Origin: G963556115 sp963667375 | Lineage (GTDB): Bacteria; Planctomycetota; SZUA-567 | Direction: 5' to 3' | DNA: 64,000 bases | Assembly (NCBI GenBank): GCA_963667375.1 | Contig: OY763323.1 | Span: 1,922,001 to 1,986,000, forward strand | Part shown: piece by piece, positions 46,240 to 53,720 of the stretch | Layout of the letters: each line of letters begins with the position of its first letter | How positions within the stretch are numbered: position 1 is the first letter of the stretch | Notes under the pieces: model-generated | Databases searched by the model: none | What the model saw: only the letters and a program-made list of their open reading frames with translations | Told to the model about the DNA's origin: nothing | Position numbers and translations under genes: made by a program

Positions 46240-46545
46240 TTATTCTTTCCTTATTTTTAGAGTTTTAACTTCTTCATAAATACGGTTCAACCAGAGAACT
46301 GTTTCTAATGAAGGAGTACGGTTCTTATGTGAGTTTGCCCACCGGGCAAGCTGATTGATATTTGAGCCTATACGTGCTACTTGGCGTATAAGCTCTTTCT
46401 CATGATTCGTACTTCTCAATCGAATCTTGAGTAAGCGGTGTCTCAGAAGATCAGAGATTGTCATGCCAACACTTGTAGACAGTTCTTTGATATGTTGATG
46501 CTCTAATTCTGAAACACGTATTTTAATGAAGTGATCACGGTTCAT
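46240..46545 (-). CDS. mobC: Relaxosome accessory protein MobC/MbeC
   Basis: 101 residues. An N-terminal ribbon-helix-helix-like part (IKIRVSELEHQHIKELSTSVGMTISDLLRHRLL) precedes the MobC core (LIRQVARIGSNINQLARWAN). MobC binds oriT and helps the relaxase open it. AAAGGAGT lies upstream of the ATG. It heads the mobC-mobA operon next to the inverted-repeat region. Confidence 0.85.
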   Translation of the reverse strand: MNRDHFIKIRVSELEHQHIKELSTSVGMTISDLLRHRLLKIRLRSTNHEKELIRQVARIGSNINQLARWANSHKNRTPSLETVLWLNRIYEEVKTLKIRKE

Positions 46546-46918
46546 AAATACTCCTTTCTTTGTTTTTTTATCAGTACCGATTAGTTTTATGGCTTCGGTA
46601 CGTTTTATAGTTTGCCACTCGGGGAAACTATAAAATCAGAAGGGATTCAAGGGGATACTTCCACTGACCAGCACGTTGTGAAACAGACACAGTCTGTGGA
46701 CACAATGGGTATGCTGGCTATTCCCCCTTAACGACAAGACGTGTTTCCTCGCTCCGTGATAAGTAGATTCTTTTCACGGTGTATAAGGGGGACTGTTGGC
46801 TATAAAATTAACTTGATTTTATAGTCACAAGAGCCAGCATAGCTGTGTCGGTATTACTGCGAATTAAGCGAAATAAGCTAAGTTAGCGAATTAAGATGAA
46901 TTCTGTTATTTCTCTTTT
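46546..46918. other. Candidate oriT / replication origin rich in inverted repeats
   Basis: This gene-free 370 bp between mobC and the primase gene is packed with dyads. GTACCGA 46574-80/46595-601; TTTTATAGTTT 46603-13/46625-35; ACAGAC 46683-88/46692-97; TATGCTGGCT 46710-19/46832-41; TCCCCCTTA 46722-30/46784-92; CCGTGA 46754-59/46774-79; CTATAAAAT 46800-08/46816-24. The fourth pair encloses the last three. Position and structure suit oriT, and perhaps the vegetative origin used by the primase. The nick site is not identified. Confidence 0.6.
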
Positions 46919-48841
46919 TTAGCTTTTTTCGCATAGGGTGATGATCTTTTTAGGACGACCGTTGGTACGTTCGGTCTGTATAGTTATTCGGTTTGATGCT
47001 TCCAATTTCATAAGTATAGATTTTAGTTTCTCCTTAGGTATGTGATTACTCAGCGCATTGCTTAGCGCTGTTGCTGTGAGTGAACCGGATTGTAAAATAT
47101 CAATAACCTTCGCTTCAAGTGGATCTGTTGAATTGTCACCAAACAGATACTTTGCCGAGTCACTACAGTATTGCCAAAGGGCATAAGCAGAGTTTATATG
47201 ATTCTCATTTATTTTATCCTTTCCATCCAGAAGAGCATAAATTAACGCCAGTCGTAACGTCTGTGGTTCTGACCTTGCCGTGATGGCACCAAACATTCCA
47301 GAATATGCTTTAGTTAGCTTTGGATAAATCTCGCACCATCTTTTTTCACCTTCAGGTGTCATTGTTACTTCTGATAGATTTTGAGCTTTTTGAACAAGTT
47401 TCCAGAGTTCAAGTTGTAACGCTGAAAGTTCTTCTTGTGGCATTGGTCGAGGTAAAGGAACTTCCTTTGTCCTCCTTGCACAGACCCACAAAAAGCGATT
47501 TCCGAATCCATTGCTAATCTGTAATGAAGTCATCTTACTTTTTAGCTCGTCCTGTGTAATGTGTGACAAAATACATAAATGAGCTCGATCAACTTCAACA
47601 GGGTCATTCTTTGTCAGTGGTGAATATGATTTACCATCCCAGAATGTTCTTATAGCCATTGACAACGTATTACCTTGTCGATTGCAACATGCTAGAGCAC
47701 TAGCGAACTCTTCATCTTGAATAAATAGTCTACGATCAGAATTATCTTGATCTTTTGACATTAAGTGAAATTGGTACCCAAGACCTTCACCACTGGAGAG
47801 TGGGCCGCCACTGACCTTTGCAGGAGGTGGTAGATTCATTTCCAGCAGTTTGGGATCATTACATGTGTTCCTATCAAATAACGCTGTTACAGGGCTTACG
47901 GAGACGCCTTTTCTAGCTTTTGCTGAATCTCCAATTACTATCGCAAATATGCAAGGAGGATGCTTAGTATTTCCTACAAAACAATATGCACCTTTATATT
48001 CTTCATGTTGGAATACTTCTGCTCCAAATCTCACAAACAAGGTCATAAGTACAGCTATAGGATCGGCTTCGCTGTCTCTGGTCGCAAGCGCAACAAACCT
48101 ACCAGCAAAGCCCAAAAATACTGCTTGGTCTGGAACAGGCCATTCTGGTATATCCAAGATTTCTTCTGATTCAGCTATTACTTCCACTTGGATATTGCTA
48201 TTTGGATGACGTTTCATGTAATATTCTAAAAATTCATCCTTGAATACAGCATTACTAAGCAACTCGTAAATGTTTACCTCAATAGGAATAGGATCAGCAA
48301 CATCCCATTTGGGTGGCAACTCTTCTGGTAAACAGACTATCTTAGCTTTATTCGCATAATTCTCATCGAGTATATCTGCTATCTTTAGTGCCGCTTTTAC
48401 TCCGACTTCATCATTATCAGGCCAAATAATAACTTCTCGATTCTCAAGAGATGACCAGTCGGCGGTGTGTACTGCATTTGCTCCACCTAGCCACGTCATA
48501 CAGATATAGTCTGGAAACAACTTTTCTGCTGCATCGGATGCTTTTTCGCCTTCCATAATAAGTACAGGCGTAGAAGATTCAGCTTTTCCCAATCTGTGCA
48601 GACCATATATATGCCTTAGAGCTGGTGGTGCTTTGCTTCGCCAATTTTTATTACCTTGACTATTTTCCCATACCGTTTGTGGTAAGTAGCTTTTAGTCCC
48701 GTCTGGATTATCAATCCTAACTAAACACCAAAGTAACTGATCGTATAAACTCCTGTAAGAGTAAATAGTCGCATTGTGAAACTTTGAAGGTAGTTCGGGA
48801 ATTGGCTCAGAAACAGGTAATACTAGTTTTTCCGAGTCCAT
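46919..48841 (-). CDS. TOPRIM/DUF3987 primase-helicase-like replication protein
   Basis: 640 residues. A TOPRIM domain (about 90-170) shows IMEGEKASDAAEKL with its Glu and IIWPDNDEVG with the Asp pair. A DUF3987 domain follows (about 230-560) with GDSAKARKGVS as the nucleotide-binding loop. The C-terminus is winged-helix-like (LTATALSNALSNHIPKEKLKSILMKLEASNRI). Such proteins support replication of integrative elements after excision. The ATG at 48839-48841 lies inside the end of the upstream gene (19-bp overlap), preceded by GGGAGAA, so the pair is translationally coupled. Confidence 0.8.
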   Translation of the reverse strand: MDSEKLVLPVSEPIPELPSKFHNATIYSYRSLYDQLLWCLVRIDNPDGTKSYLPQTVWENSQGNKNWRSKAPPALRHIYGLHRLGKAESSTPVLIMEGEKASDAAEKLFPDYICMTWLGGANAVHTADWSSLENREVIIWPDNDEVGVKAALKIADILDENYANKAKIVCLPEELPPKWDVADPIPIEVNIYELLSNAVFKDEFLEYYMKRHPNSNIQVEVIAESEEILDIPEWPVPDQAVFLGFAGRFVALATRDSEADPIAVLMTLFVRFGAEVFQHEEYKGAYCFVGNTKHPPCIFAIVIGDSAKARKGVSVSPVTALFDRNTCNDPKLLEMNLPPPAKVSGGPLSSGEGLGYQFHLMSKDQDNSDRRLFIQDEEFASALACCNRQGNTLSMAIRTFWDGKSYSPLTKNDPVEVDRAHLCILSHITQDELKSKMTSLQISNGFGNRFLWVCARRTKEVPLPRPMPQEELSALQLELWKLVQKAQNLSEVTMTPEGEKRWCEIYPKLTKAYSGMFGAITARSEPQTLRLALIYALLDGKDKINENHINSAYALWQYCSDSAKYLFGDNSTDPLEAKVIDILQSGSLTATALSNALSNHIPKEKLKSILMKLEASNRITIQTERTNGRPKKIITLCEKS

Positions 48842-49179
48842 TCAGATTCTCCCGTAAGTTCACCATGACTTCCTAAATACTGATTGTTAAGCTCAATGTT
48901 AAACAGATCAGCAAGGTATAAGGCTGCTTCATATTGGGAAGACTTATGTTGCAATGCTACGAGAGCAATTACATCACCCCATGATTCACCGGTTGCGAAA
49001 TCGCTACCAACGCCAGTGTTGATGTTTGTCTTGCATGATTTTCCAATACCTCCTGTTATTTTAGCGCAAGTGTATTCTTTTCCGATAACCCTACCATCTG
49101 GTTGTAGGAATTCTAGCATTTGGGGTAGCCTACCTGTGAGGGCTTGTTTGACAATATCAAAGATATTTTTATCTTTCAT
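48823..49179 (-). CDS. Primase N-terminal-like domain protein
   Basis: 118 residues with AGGAGAG before the ATG. It contains the pattern LPQMLEFLQPDGRVIGKEY, then INTGVGSDFATGESWGDVIALVA, which is the N-terminal region of P4-alpha/DUF3987-type primases (usually VNLxTGxWxDFATGxxGGDxIxL). It is encoded separately from, and overlaps, the TOPRIM/DUF3987 protein. Together they would equal one normal primase. Cys residues of a full zinc finger are not evident. Confidence 0.7.
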   Translation of the reverse strand: MKDKNIFDIVKQALTGRLPQMLEFLQPDGRVIGKEYTCAKITGGIGKSCKTNINTGVGSDFATGESWGDVIALVALQHKSSQYEAALYLADLFNIELNNQYLGSHGELTGESEWTRKN

Positions 49180-49387
49180 TTTGCTCTCCTAACTTAGAAA
49201 TGAGAGCTCTAATATCTTCAACACGCCATGCTACTGTGCCAATACTTGGTTTGATCGATTTGGGGTATTTACCAGATCGAATCCCGTTGTACCAAGTGGT
49301 CTTGCCTATACCTAATACTCTTAGAATTACTGGGAGCCTAACGACTCCTTCTTCAGGCAGTACATAATTATCTTTGAATTTTCTCAT
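49169..49387 (-). CDS. AlpA-family regulator / excisionase
   Basis: 72 residues with TAGGAGAT before the ATG. It has the AlpA HTH pattern: VVRLPVILRVLGIGKTTWYNGIRSGKYPKSIKPSIGTVAWRVEDIRALI. AlpA proteins control integrase genes or act as excisionases in P4-like elements. It overlaps the next gene by 11 bp, heading the replication operon. Confidence 0.85.
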   Translation of the reverse strand: MRKFKDNYVLPEEGVVRLPVILRVLGIGKTTWYNGIRSGKYPKSIKPSIGTVAWRVEDIRALISKLGEQNER

Positions 49388-49488
49388 AAAAATCTCCTAA
49401 GTTGTTCGGACGAATCCGAATTGAAATAAAATAGGACTAATAAGTTTGTCCTCACTATTAATTGAGATTTTCGAGATAATTTATTATA

Positions 49489-49546
49489 TCGGAAATATGC
49501 ATGGGTTTTTAGTTTATTATTTCCAATATGCAAGGCATATTTCCGA
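49489..49546. promoter_or_regulatory. Perfect 12-bp inverted repeat upstream of alpA
   Basis: TCGGAAATATGC (49489-49500) pairs with GCATATTTCCGA (49535-49546). A related half-site, TTTCCAATATGC, lies between. The 34-nt spacing and position 100 bp before the AlpA start suggest an operator. Confidence 0.45.
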
Positions 49547-49588
49547 GATATTTAAAAACATACATTTTAGCGTGTAAAGTAAAATATG

Positions 49589-50059
49589 CTATATTTCATT
49601 GTTATCAGCTTTATTTATCATAACTAAATAGTCTTTTGGGGCTTTTTTACTTAACAGTCCACTCAAAATTTTGTTTAAAATAACTTCTGTGTTAACACCG
49701 TTAAAAATTTGAGGTAATTGAGTAATAGCCTCAATTAATTTTTGTGGATCATAAAATGCAGAGGATGATTCTTTTTTATATTTTAGTAAAGGAGGCCAGT
49801 ATGTTGATGCTCTAGTTAGTCCTTTTTTTTCATATGAATGAAGAGTCCTAGGGGTTAACTCTAATTCACGGGCAATGTCTTTTCTGTATATTATAAATCC
49901 TTCAAGGTGATACAGCCGTGGATTATTATATTTTTGATCTTTTGTTGGGTCATAAATATCAAGTGTATTTGGGTTCTTTTCGGGCATTATGAAATGTACA
50001 TCACTTGAACTATAATGGTCTAATAAAACTGTACAGTTGAATAAGGTGGATATTTCCAA
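49589..50059 (-). pseudogene. 3' part of a gene split by the second IS3-family element
   Basis: The host part runs from about 50041 down to 49589 and encodes NCTVLLDHYSSSDVHFIMPEK and onward, including a MerR-like HTH stretch IYRKDIARELELTPRTLHSYEKKGL. The first residues (MEISTL) come from the end of the IS, which may supply a new start. Joined to the fragment at 51292-51941 it restores one frame of roughly 370 codons (NNRLF-NCT at the joint). Function unknown; the HTH suggests DNA binding. Confidence 0.65.
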
Positions 50060-50086
50060 TAATATTTATAGCGAAAGGAACTATCT

Positions 50087-50371
50087 ATGAGAAAGAGTTT
50101 TACTGCTGATTTTAAAGCAAAAGTCGCTCTGCAAGCGATTAAAGGTGATCGATCTATCGCAGAGTTATCCGCTAAATTTGAAGTTCATCCGAACCAGATC
50201 AGGCAATGGAAGAAATCTATGCTTGAAGGACTGCCTGAGATCTTCTCTGATAAACGTAAGAAAAAAGTTGTCAAAGATGAAGATGAAAAAGTAAAGCTAT
50301 ATGAGCAGATTGGTCGTTTGAAAATTGAGAACGACTGGCTTAAAAAAAAATCTGACGAATTTCTCGGTTAA
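50087..50371 (+). CDS. IS3-family transposase OrfA (second IS)
   Basis: 94 residues with AAAGGAA upstream. HTH_Tnp_1 pattern: FTADFKAKVALQAIKGDRSIAELSAKFEVHPNQIRQWKK, then a helix IGRLKIENDWLKKK. The LKKK codons form A9 (50342-50350), a classical -1 slippage site leading into orfB. Confidence 0.9.
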   Translation: MRKSFTADFKAKVALQAIKGDRSIAELSAKFEVHPNQIRQWKKSMLEGLPEIFSDKRKKKVVKDEDEKVKLYEQIGRLKIENDWLKKKSDEFLG

Positions 50372-51215
50372 GAAAAAGAGTAGCATGATTGAGCCAAATA
50401 AAGCTAAGCTGTCAGTCTCAAGGCAATGTGAGCTGTTAGAGATCTCACGCTCTGCCTATTATTACAAATCTTATGCTGAGGATGAGCATGATTTTGAAAT
50501 TAAAAAGATGATTGATGATCTATTCCTCAAACATCCTTTTAAAGGTTCTCGCACAATTACTGATGATTTGAGAAGAGCTGGCTTTGAAATCGGGAGGCAT
50601 AAAGTCAGGCGCTTGATGCGGGAGATGGGCTTACAGGCGATATATCCAAAGAAGCATTTCACCGCTAAAAACATCGAGCATAAAGTATATCCGTATCTGT
50701 TGCGTGATATGGATATCGACAAGGTTGATCAGGTCTGGGTGAGTGATATAACCTATATTCCACTACGTTATGGTAATGCATACCTGACAGCTGTTATGGA
50801 TTGGCATAGCCGCTATGTGATTTCGTGGGAGCTTTCTATGGCGATGGACAGCAGCTTCTGTGTGAATGCATTGAAGAATGCACTTGAGGAGTCGAATCCA
50901 CTGATTTTTAATACAGATCAGGGTACTCAATATACGAGTAAGAGCTTTACCGAAGTGCTGAAAGAAAACAGGATCTGGATAAGCATGTCCGGCAAAGGCA
51001 GAGCGTTTGATAATATCATGATTGAACGTCTCTGGCGTACCTTGAAATATGAAGAAGTCTACCTGACTGAATATGAAAATTATTTTGCAGCGTATGATGC
51101 ATTGGAGAAGTATTTTGAATATTACAATAACGAGAGAAGGCACTCCAGCTTGAGCAAGCGCACGCCGAGAGAGGTGTATTTTAACGAGAGAGGTGCGAGT
51201 AACGATGTGGCGTAG
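50325..51215 (+). CDS. IS3-family transposase OrfB (second IS)
   Basis: The frame opens at 50325; the first likely independent start is the ATG at 50385 (MIEPNKAKLSVSRQCELLEI). It has HTH_21 (FKGSRTITDDLRRAGFEIGRHKVRRLM) and an rve core with D in VSDITYIPL, D in NTDQGTQYTS and E in MIERLWRTLKYEEVYL. It is intact by motif and ends WRRR-free with the usual YNNERRHSSLSKRTPREVYF tail, so this IS may be active. Confidence 0.9.
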   Translation: MRTTGLKKNLTNFSVKKKSSMIEPNKAKLSVSRQCELLEISRSAYYYKSYAEDEHDFEIKKMIDDLFLKHPFKGSRTITDDLRRAGFEIGRHKVRRLMREMGLQAIYPKKHFTAKNIEHKVYPYLLRDMDIDKVDQVWVSDITYIPLRYGNAYLTAVMDWHSRYVISWELSMAMDSSFCVNALKNALEESNPLIFNTDQGTQYTSKSFTEVLKENRIWISMSGKGRAFDNIMIERLWRTLKYEEVYLTEYENYFAAYDALEKYFEYYNNERRHSSLSKRTPREVYFNERGASNDVA

Positions 51216-51248
51216 AAGTTTGAACTCTTGCAGTAATTCCGCTTCGGG

Positions 51249-51941
51249 CTACGCCCTGCGCTCCATTACTGCAAGAGTAAGTTCCACCTTAAACAACCTA
51301 TTATTTTGTCTTGACAGATTAGACCACTTTAAACCAACTAATGAGACTTGAATGTCATATGGCATTATTTCCATAATACAAGTAGAAATAGGTCTTTCTT
51401 GCCCATTTTTTATTGTATTGACTCTTTGAAGTATTTCATAAGCAATATAAAAGAAACTGAGCATTTCTGCACGTATTGCAGGGCGATCTCTGCGTTTCCT
51501 ACCTTTATAAGCTTGTTTTATCGCAGCTTTTTTGTTTTTTTCGTTAAATAGCTTGTATAGTTCATAATGAAGTAAGTAGGCAAGATGATTCTCTTTCCAG
51601 TCTATGATTACTTCGTTGTTGTGTATTCTTATTTTATTGCATTCAACAATACTGCTAAAAGCATTGTATATTGACCTTACAGGATTTTCAGCTAGGTTAT
51701 AAAATTGTGTAATATCAAAAAGAAATTCTAGTTCTTTACTAAGTGAATTGTAATGCATCTTTATTCTTTTATCAACTTCATCAGGAGTCATAATTTTCCG
51801 AGTAGGATATTTTTTTGTAATAATGTGGTCAATTAAATTTAAACAACAAGAATTAGCCTTTTTTGCCGCGTTTTGTCTTAAGTCTGAAGCTAGTCTCATA
51901 GGTATTCTGTAATCAGGAACATTTTCAAATATGTAAGTCAT
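51249..51941 (-). pseudogene. 5' part of the gene split by the second IS3-family element
   Basis: It starts at the ATG at 51939-51941 (GGAGTAAAA upstream) and runs through about 216 host residues; the last part (FKVELTLAVMERRA) is encoded by the IS end. I do not recognise the domain. The sequence is helical and basic (KKAAIKQAYKGRKRRDRPAIRAE near 140-160). It lies just downstream of the integrase gene and is joined in frame with 49589-50041 once the IS is removed. Confidence 0.65.
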
Positions 51942-51967
51942 TTTTACTCCTATGTTTATTATAAGGT

Positions 51968-53188
51968 TTAATAGTTGCTTTTAAGGTTATCAAGGTAGTC
52001 TGCCCAGCTTTGCATCATTTCGCGGCGTTGGGGGAGGTATTGGGCGTAGTTGTAGGCTGCGCGGACGGAGTTGCGTTCTCCGTGGGCGAGTTGGCGTTCT
52101 ATGGCGTCTGCATTGAAGCCTAGTTCATTTAATAGTGTTGTTGCGGTGGAGCGGAAGCCGTGTGGGGTGACTGTGCCTTGAGGGTAGCCGAGCTTTTCTA
52201 TAATGTTTGTTCTGAGGGTGTTATCACTGATTATACCGGATTTTGCCGTAGCAGAGGGGAATAGGTACTTACTGTTACCTGTGTATTGTCTAAGGTCTGT
52301 TAATAGTTTAAGTGTTTGGGTGGCAAGGGGGACAATGTGTGGTCTGCCCATTTTCATGCGTTCTTCTGGAATTCGCCAGAGATTGTCATCAAAATCGAAT
52401 TCTTCCCAGCTGGCTTCTCTGAGCTCTGTTGGTCGGACAAAGAGCAGGGGAGTGAGTTTGAGCATGAAGCTTACTAAGAGATTATCGGTGAAGTCATCTG
52501 CTTTACGGAGGAATTCTCCTATTTCTTTGGGAGTGGTGATTGATGCGTGGTGTTTTTCCTTGTGGGGTGGGGTTAGACCTTTTACATTGACTGTGATGTC
52601 ATAGTCGGCTCTCTCGGTCTGTATGGCGTAAAGAAATACGTTGCTGCAGTGTTGGAGCGCACGTTTTATGGTTGGAGCCTTATTGGTATCTTTACGGGTA
52701 TTCTTCTTGAGGTCGCTGTTGCCGATTGCGTCTATCAGGTTTCTGAGGTCTTTGGTGGTGATTTCTTTGATTGGCAGGTGACCAATTGTTGGAAACAGAT
52801 GATTTTCGAGTCTTGAGAGTATGCGTACAGCGTGTTTTTCCGACCATTTGGCTCTATAGGTGTCATACCATTCTATGGCGATATTTTCGAAAGTGTTTTC
52901 AGTAAGCTCAATTTTTATCTGCTTCTCTTCCTGCTTTTTCGCACTAGGATCAATACCATCAGCCAGTAGTTCTCTGGCTTCTTCACGGAGTTGGCGGGCT
53001 TTCTTGAGTGGTATAGCCGGGTATTTACCGAATGATAGAGTTTTCTGTTTTCCTTCGAAGCGGTAGCTCATTCTCCAGAGTTTGCTGCCGGAAGGAGAGA
53101 CATAAATATATAGTCCATCCATATCTGCGAGTTTATATGGCTTGTCTTTGATTTTAAGTTTTCTTACTTTGAGGTCTGATAGTGGCAT
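51968..53188 (-). CDS. int: P4-type tyrosine integrase
   Basis: 406 residues. The N-terminal arm-binding DUF4102 domain (LSDLKVRKLKIKDKPYKLADMDGLYIYVSPSGSKLWRMSY) is followed by a core-binding domain and the catalytic domain: Arg in FVRPTELREASWEEF, Lys in RMKMGRPHIVPL, HGFR, and AHGERNSVRAAYNYAQYL with the nucleophile Tyr. All active-site residues are present. It lies 166 bp from the tRNA-Gln 3' end, the usual arrangement for an integrase using a tRNA as attachment site. Confidence 0.95.
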   Translation of the reverse strand: MPLSDLKVRKLKIKDKPYKLADMDGLYIYVSPSGSKLWRMSYRFEGKQKTLSFGKYPAIPLKKARQLREEARELLADGIDPSAKKQEEKQIKIELTENTFENIAIEWYDTYRAKWSEKHAVRILSRLENHLFPTIGHLPIKEITTKDLRNLIDAIGNSDLKKNTRKDTNKAPTIKRALQHCSNVFLYAIQTERADYDITVNVKGLTPPHKEKHHASITTPKEIGEFLRKADDFTDNLLVSFMLKLTPLLFVRPTELREASWEEFDFDDNLWRIPEERMKMGRPHIVPLATQTLKLLTDLRQYTGNSKYLFPSATAKSGIISDNTLRTNIIEKLGYPQGTVTPHGFRSTATTLLNELGFNADAIERQLAHGERNSVRAAYNYAQYLPQRREMMQSWADYLDNLKSNY

Positions 53189-53258
53189 CGGGATTTCTCT
53201 TTATTCAGCGTTTGCGTATTCGATACCAACAAAAATACCAACAATATGGCGGGATGTC

Positions 53259-53369
53259 AAGGAATTTATTTGGACTGGGATGAACTAGAGGATCTTGTAA
53301 GTGGTTGGTATTAAATAAAAAACGCTCTGGTTTGAACCAGTGCGTTTTAATCTTTGGTTGCCCCTCAGG
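53259..53369. repeat. tRNA-proximal attachment repeat
   Basis: This is the partner of 18730-18840, at the same length without gaps. It spans the tRNA 3' tail (from 53355), the terminator hairpin and about 60 bp beyond, and stops 70 bp short of the integrase gene. The recombination core should lie within the 40 identical bp at 53330-53369. Confidence 0.75.
53311..53348 (-). terminator. Terminator of tRNA-Gln
   Basis: ACCAGTGCGTTTT (53336-53348) pairs with 53319-53331 with one mismatch around a 4-nt loop; the minus strand continues TTTTTTATTT. It lies directly after the encoded CCA. Confidence 0.75.
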
Positions 53370-53428
53370 GATTCGAACCCCGACTAAAGGAACCAGAATC
53401 CTCTGTCCTGCCGTTAGACTAAGGGGCA
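53355..53428 (-). tRNA. tRNA-Gln (anticodon CTG)
   Basis: The minus strand folds as a full cloverleaf. The acceptor TGCCCCT pairs with AGGGGCA. The D-arm is GTC/GAC around TAACGGCAG. The anticodon stem GAGGA pairs with TCCTT, with loop TTCTGGT (anticodon CTG at 34-36). The T-arm is CGGGG-TTCGAAT-CCCTG. The discriminator is A, and CCA is encoded (53355-53357). U1 fits tRNA-Gln. The 3' end doubles as the integration site of the island. Confidence 0.93.
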
Positions 53429-53647
53429 ATATTTTTAAGATTTAAATATCGTATCTATTTAGGTGAAATTGTCAATACGTCTGGACAAAATTTTATAATA
53501 ATTTTGTGATAATTTTGCGCTATATTGTTTTTTACCGGTATTTTTTTGGGTATTATGCTATTTTCAGGATTTTAAATTTTGTTTTTTTGAGATTATTACC
53601 GTTTATTTTTCGTAGTATTCATTATACAGGGTGTTGTCTTCGCTGTT

Positions 53648-53686
53648 ATAAAAAGCCGCAGCGGTCAATTGTGACCTCTGCGGCTT
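53648..53686 (-). terminator. Terminator of the htrA gene
   Basis: AAGCCGCAG (53653-53661) pairs with CTGCGGCTT (53678-53686), with an inner GGTCA/TGACC stem. On the minus strand it is followed by TTTTTATAA. It lies 35 bp after the protease stop. Confidence 0.85.
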
Positions 53687-53720
53687 AGTGCTGTATTTGT
53701 TCATATAACCAGGAGAAAGT

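Larger units (their letters stand above)
50042..51291 (+). mobile_element. IS3-family insertion sequence (second)
   Basis: About 1.25 kb ending in inverted repeats TAAGGTGGA (50042-50050) and TCCACCTTA (51283-51291). It holds orfA and orfB overlapping at a run of nine A. The flanks read GTT and TTC on the minus strand; a 2-bp TT duplication restores the interrupted gene, but a proper target duplication is not certain. It differs in sequence from the first IS. Confidence 0.85.
18780..53369. mobile_element. Putative genomic island integrated at tRNA-Gln(CTG)
   Basis: The segment is bounded by direct repeats of the tRNA-Gln 3' end, with a P4-type integrase gene at the tRNA-proximal end reading away from the tRNA. 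It contains mobilization, primase and AlpA genes near the integrase and an envelope-stress/signalling gene set distally. The size, about 34.5 kb, assumes the two repeats are its true ends. A smaller mobilizable element (about 43.2-53.3 kb) inserted into, or next to, an older island is equally compatible. Confidence 0.6.

Noticed and set aside
53205..53429. 74-codon minus-strand frame across tRNA-Gln
   Set aside because: It reads through the tRNA and its terminator; the tRNA explains the sequence.
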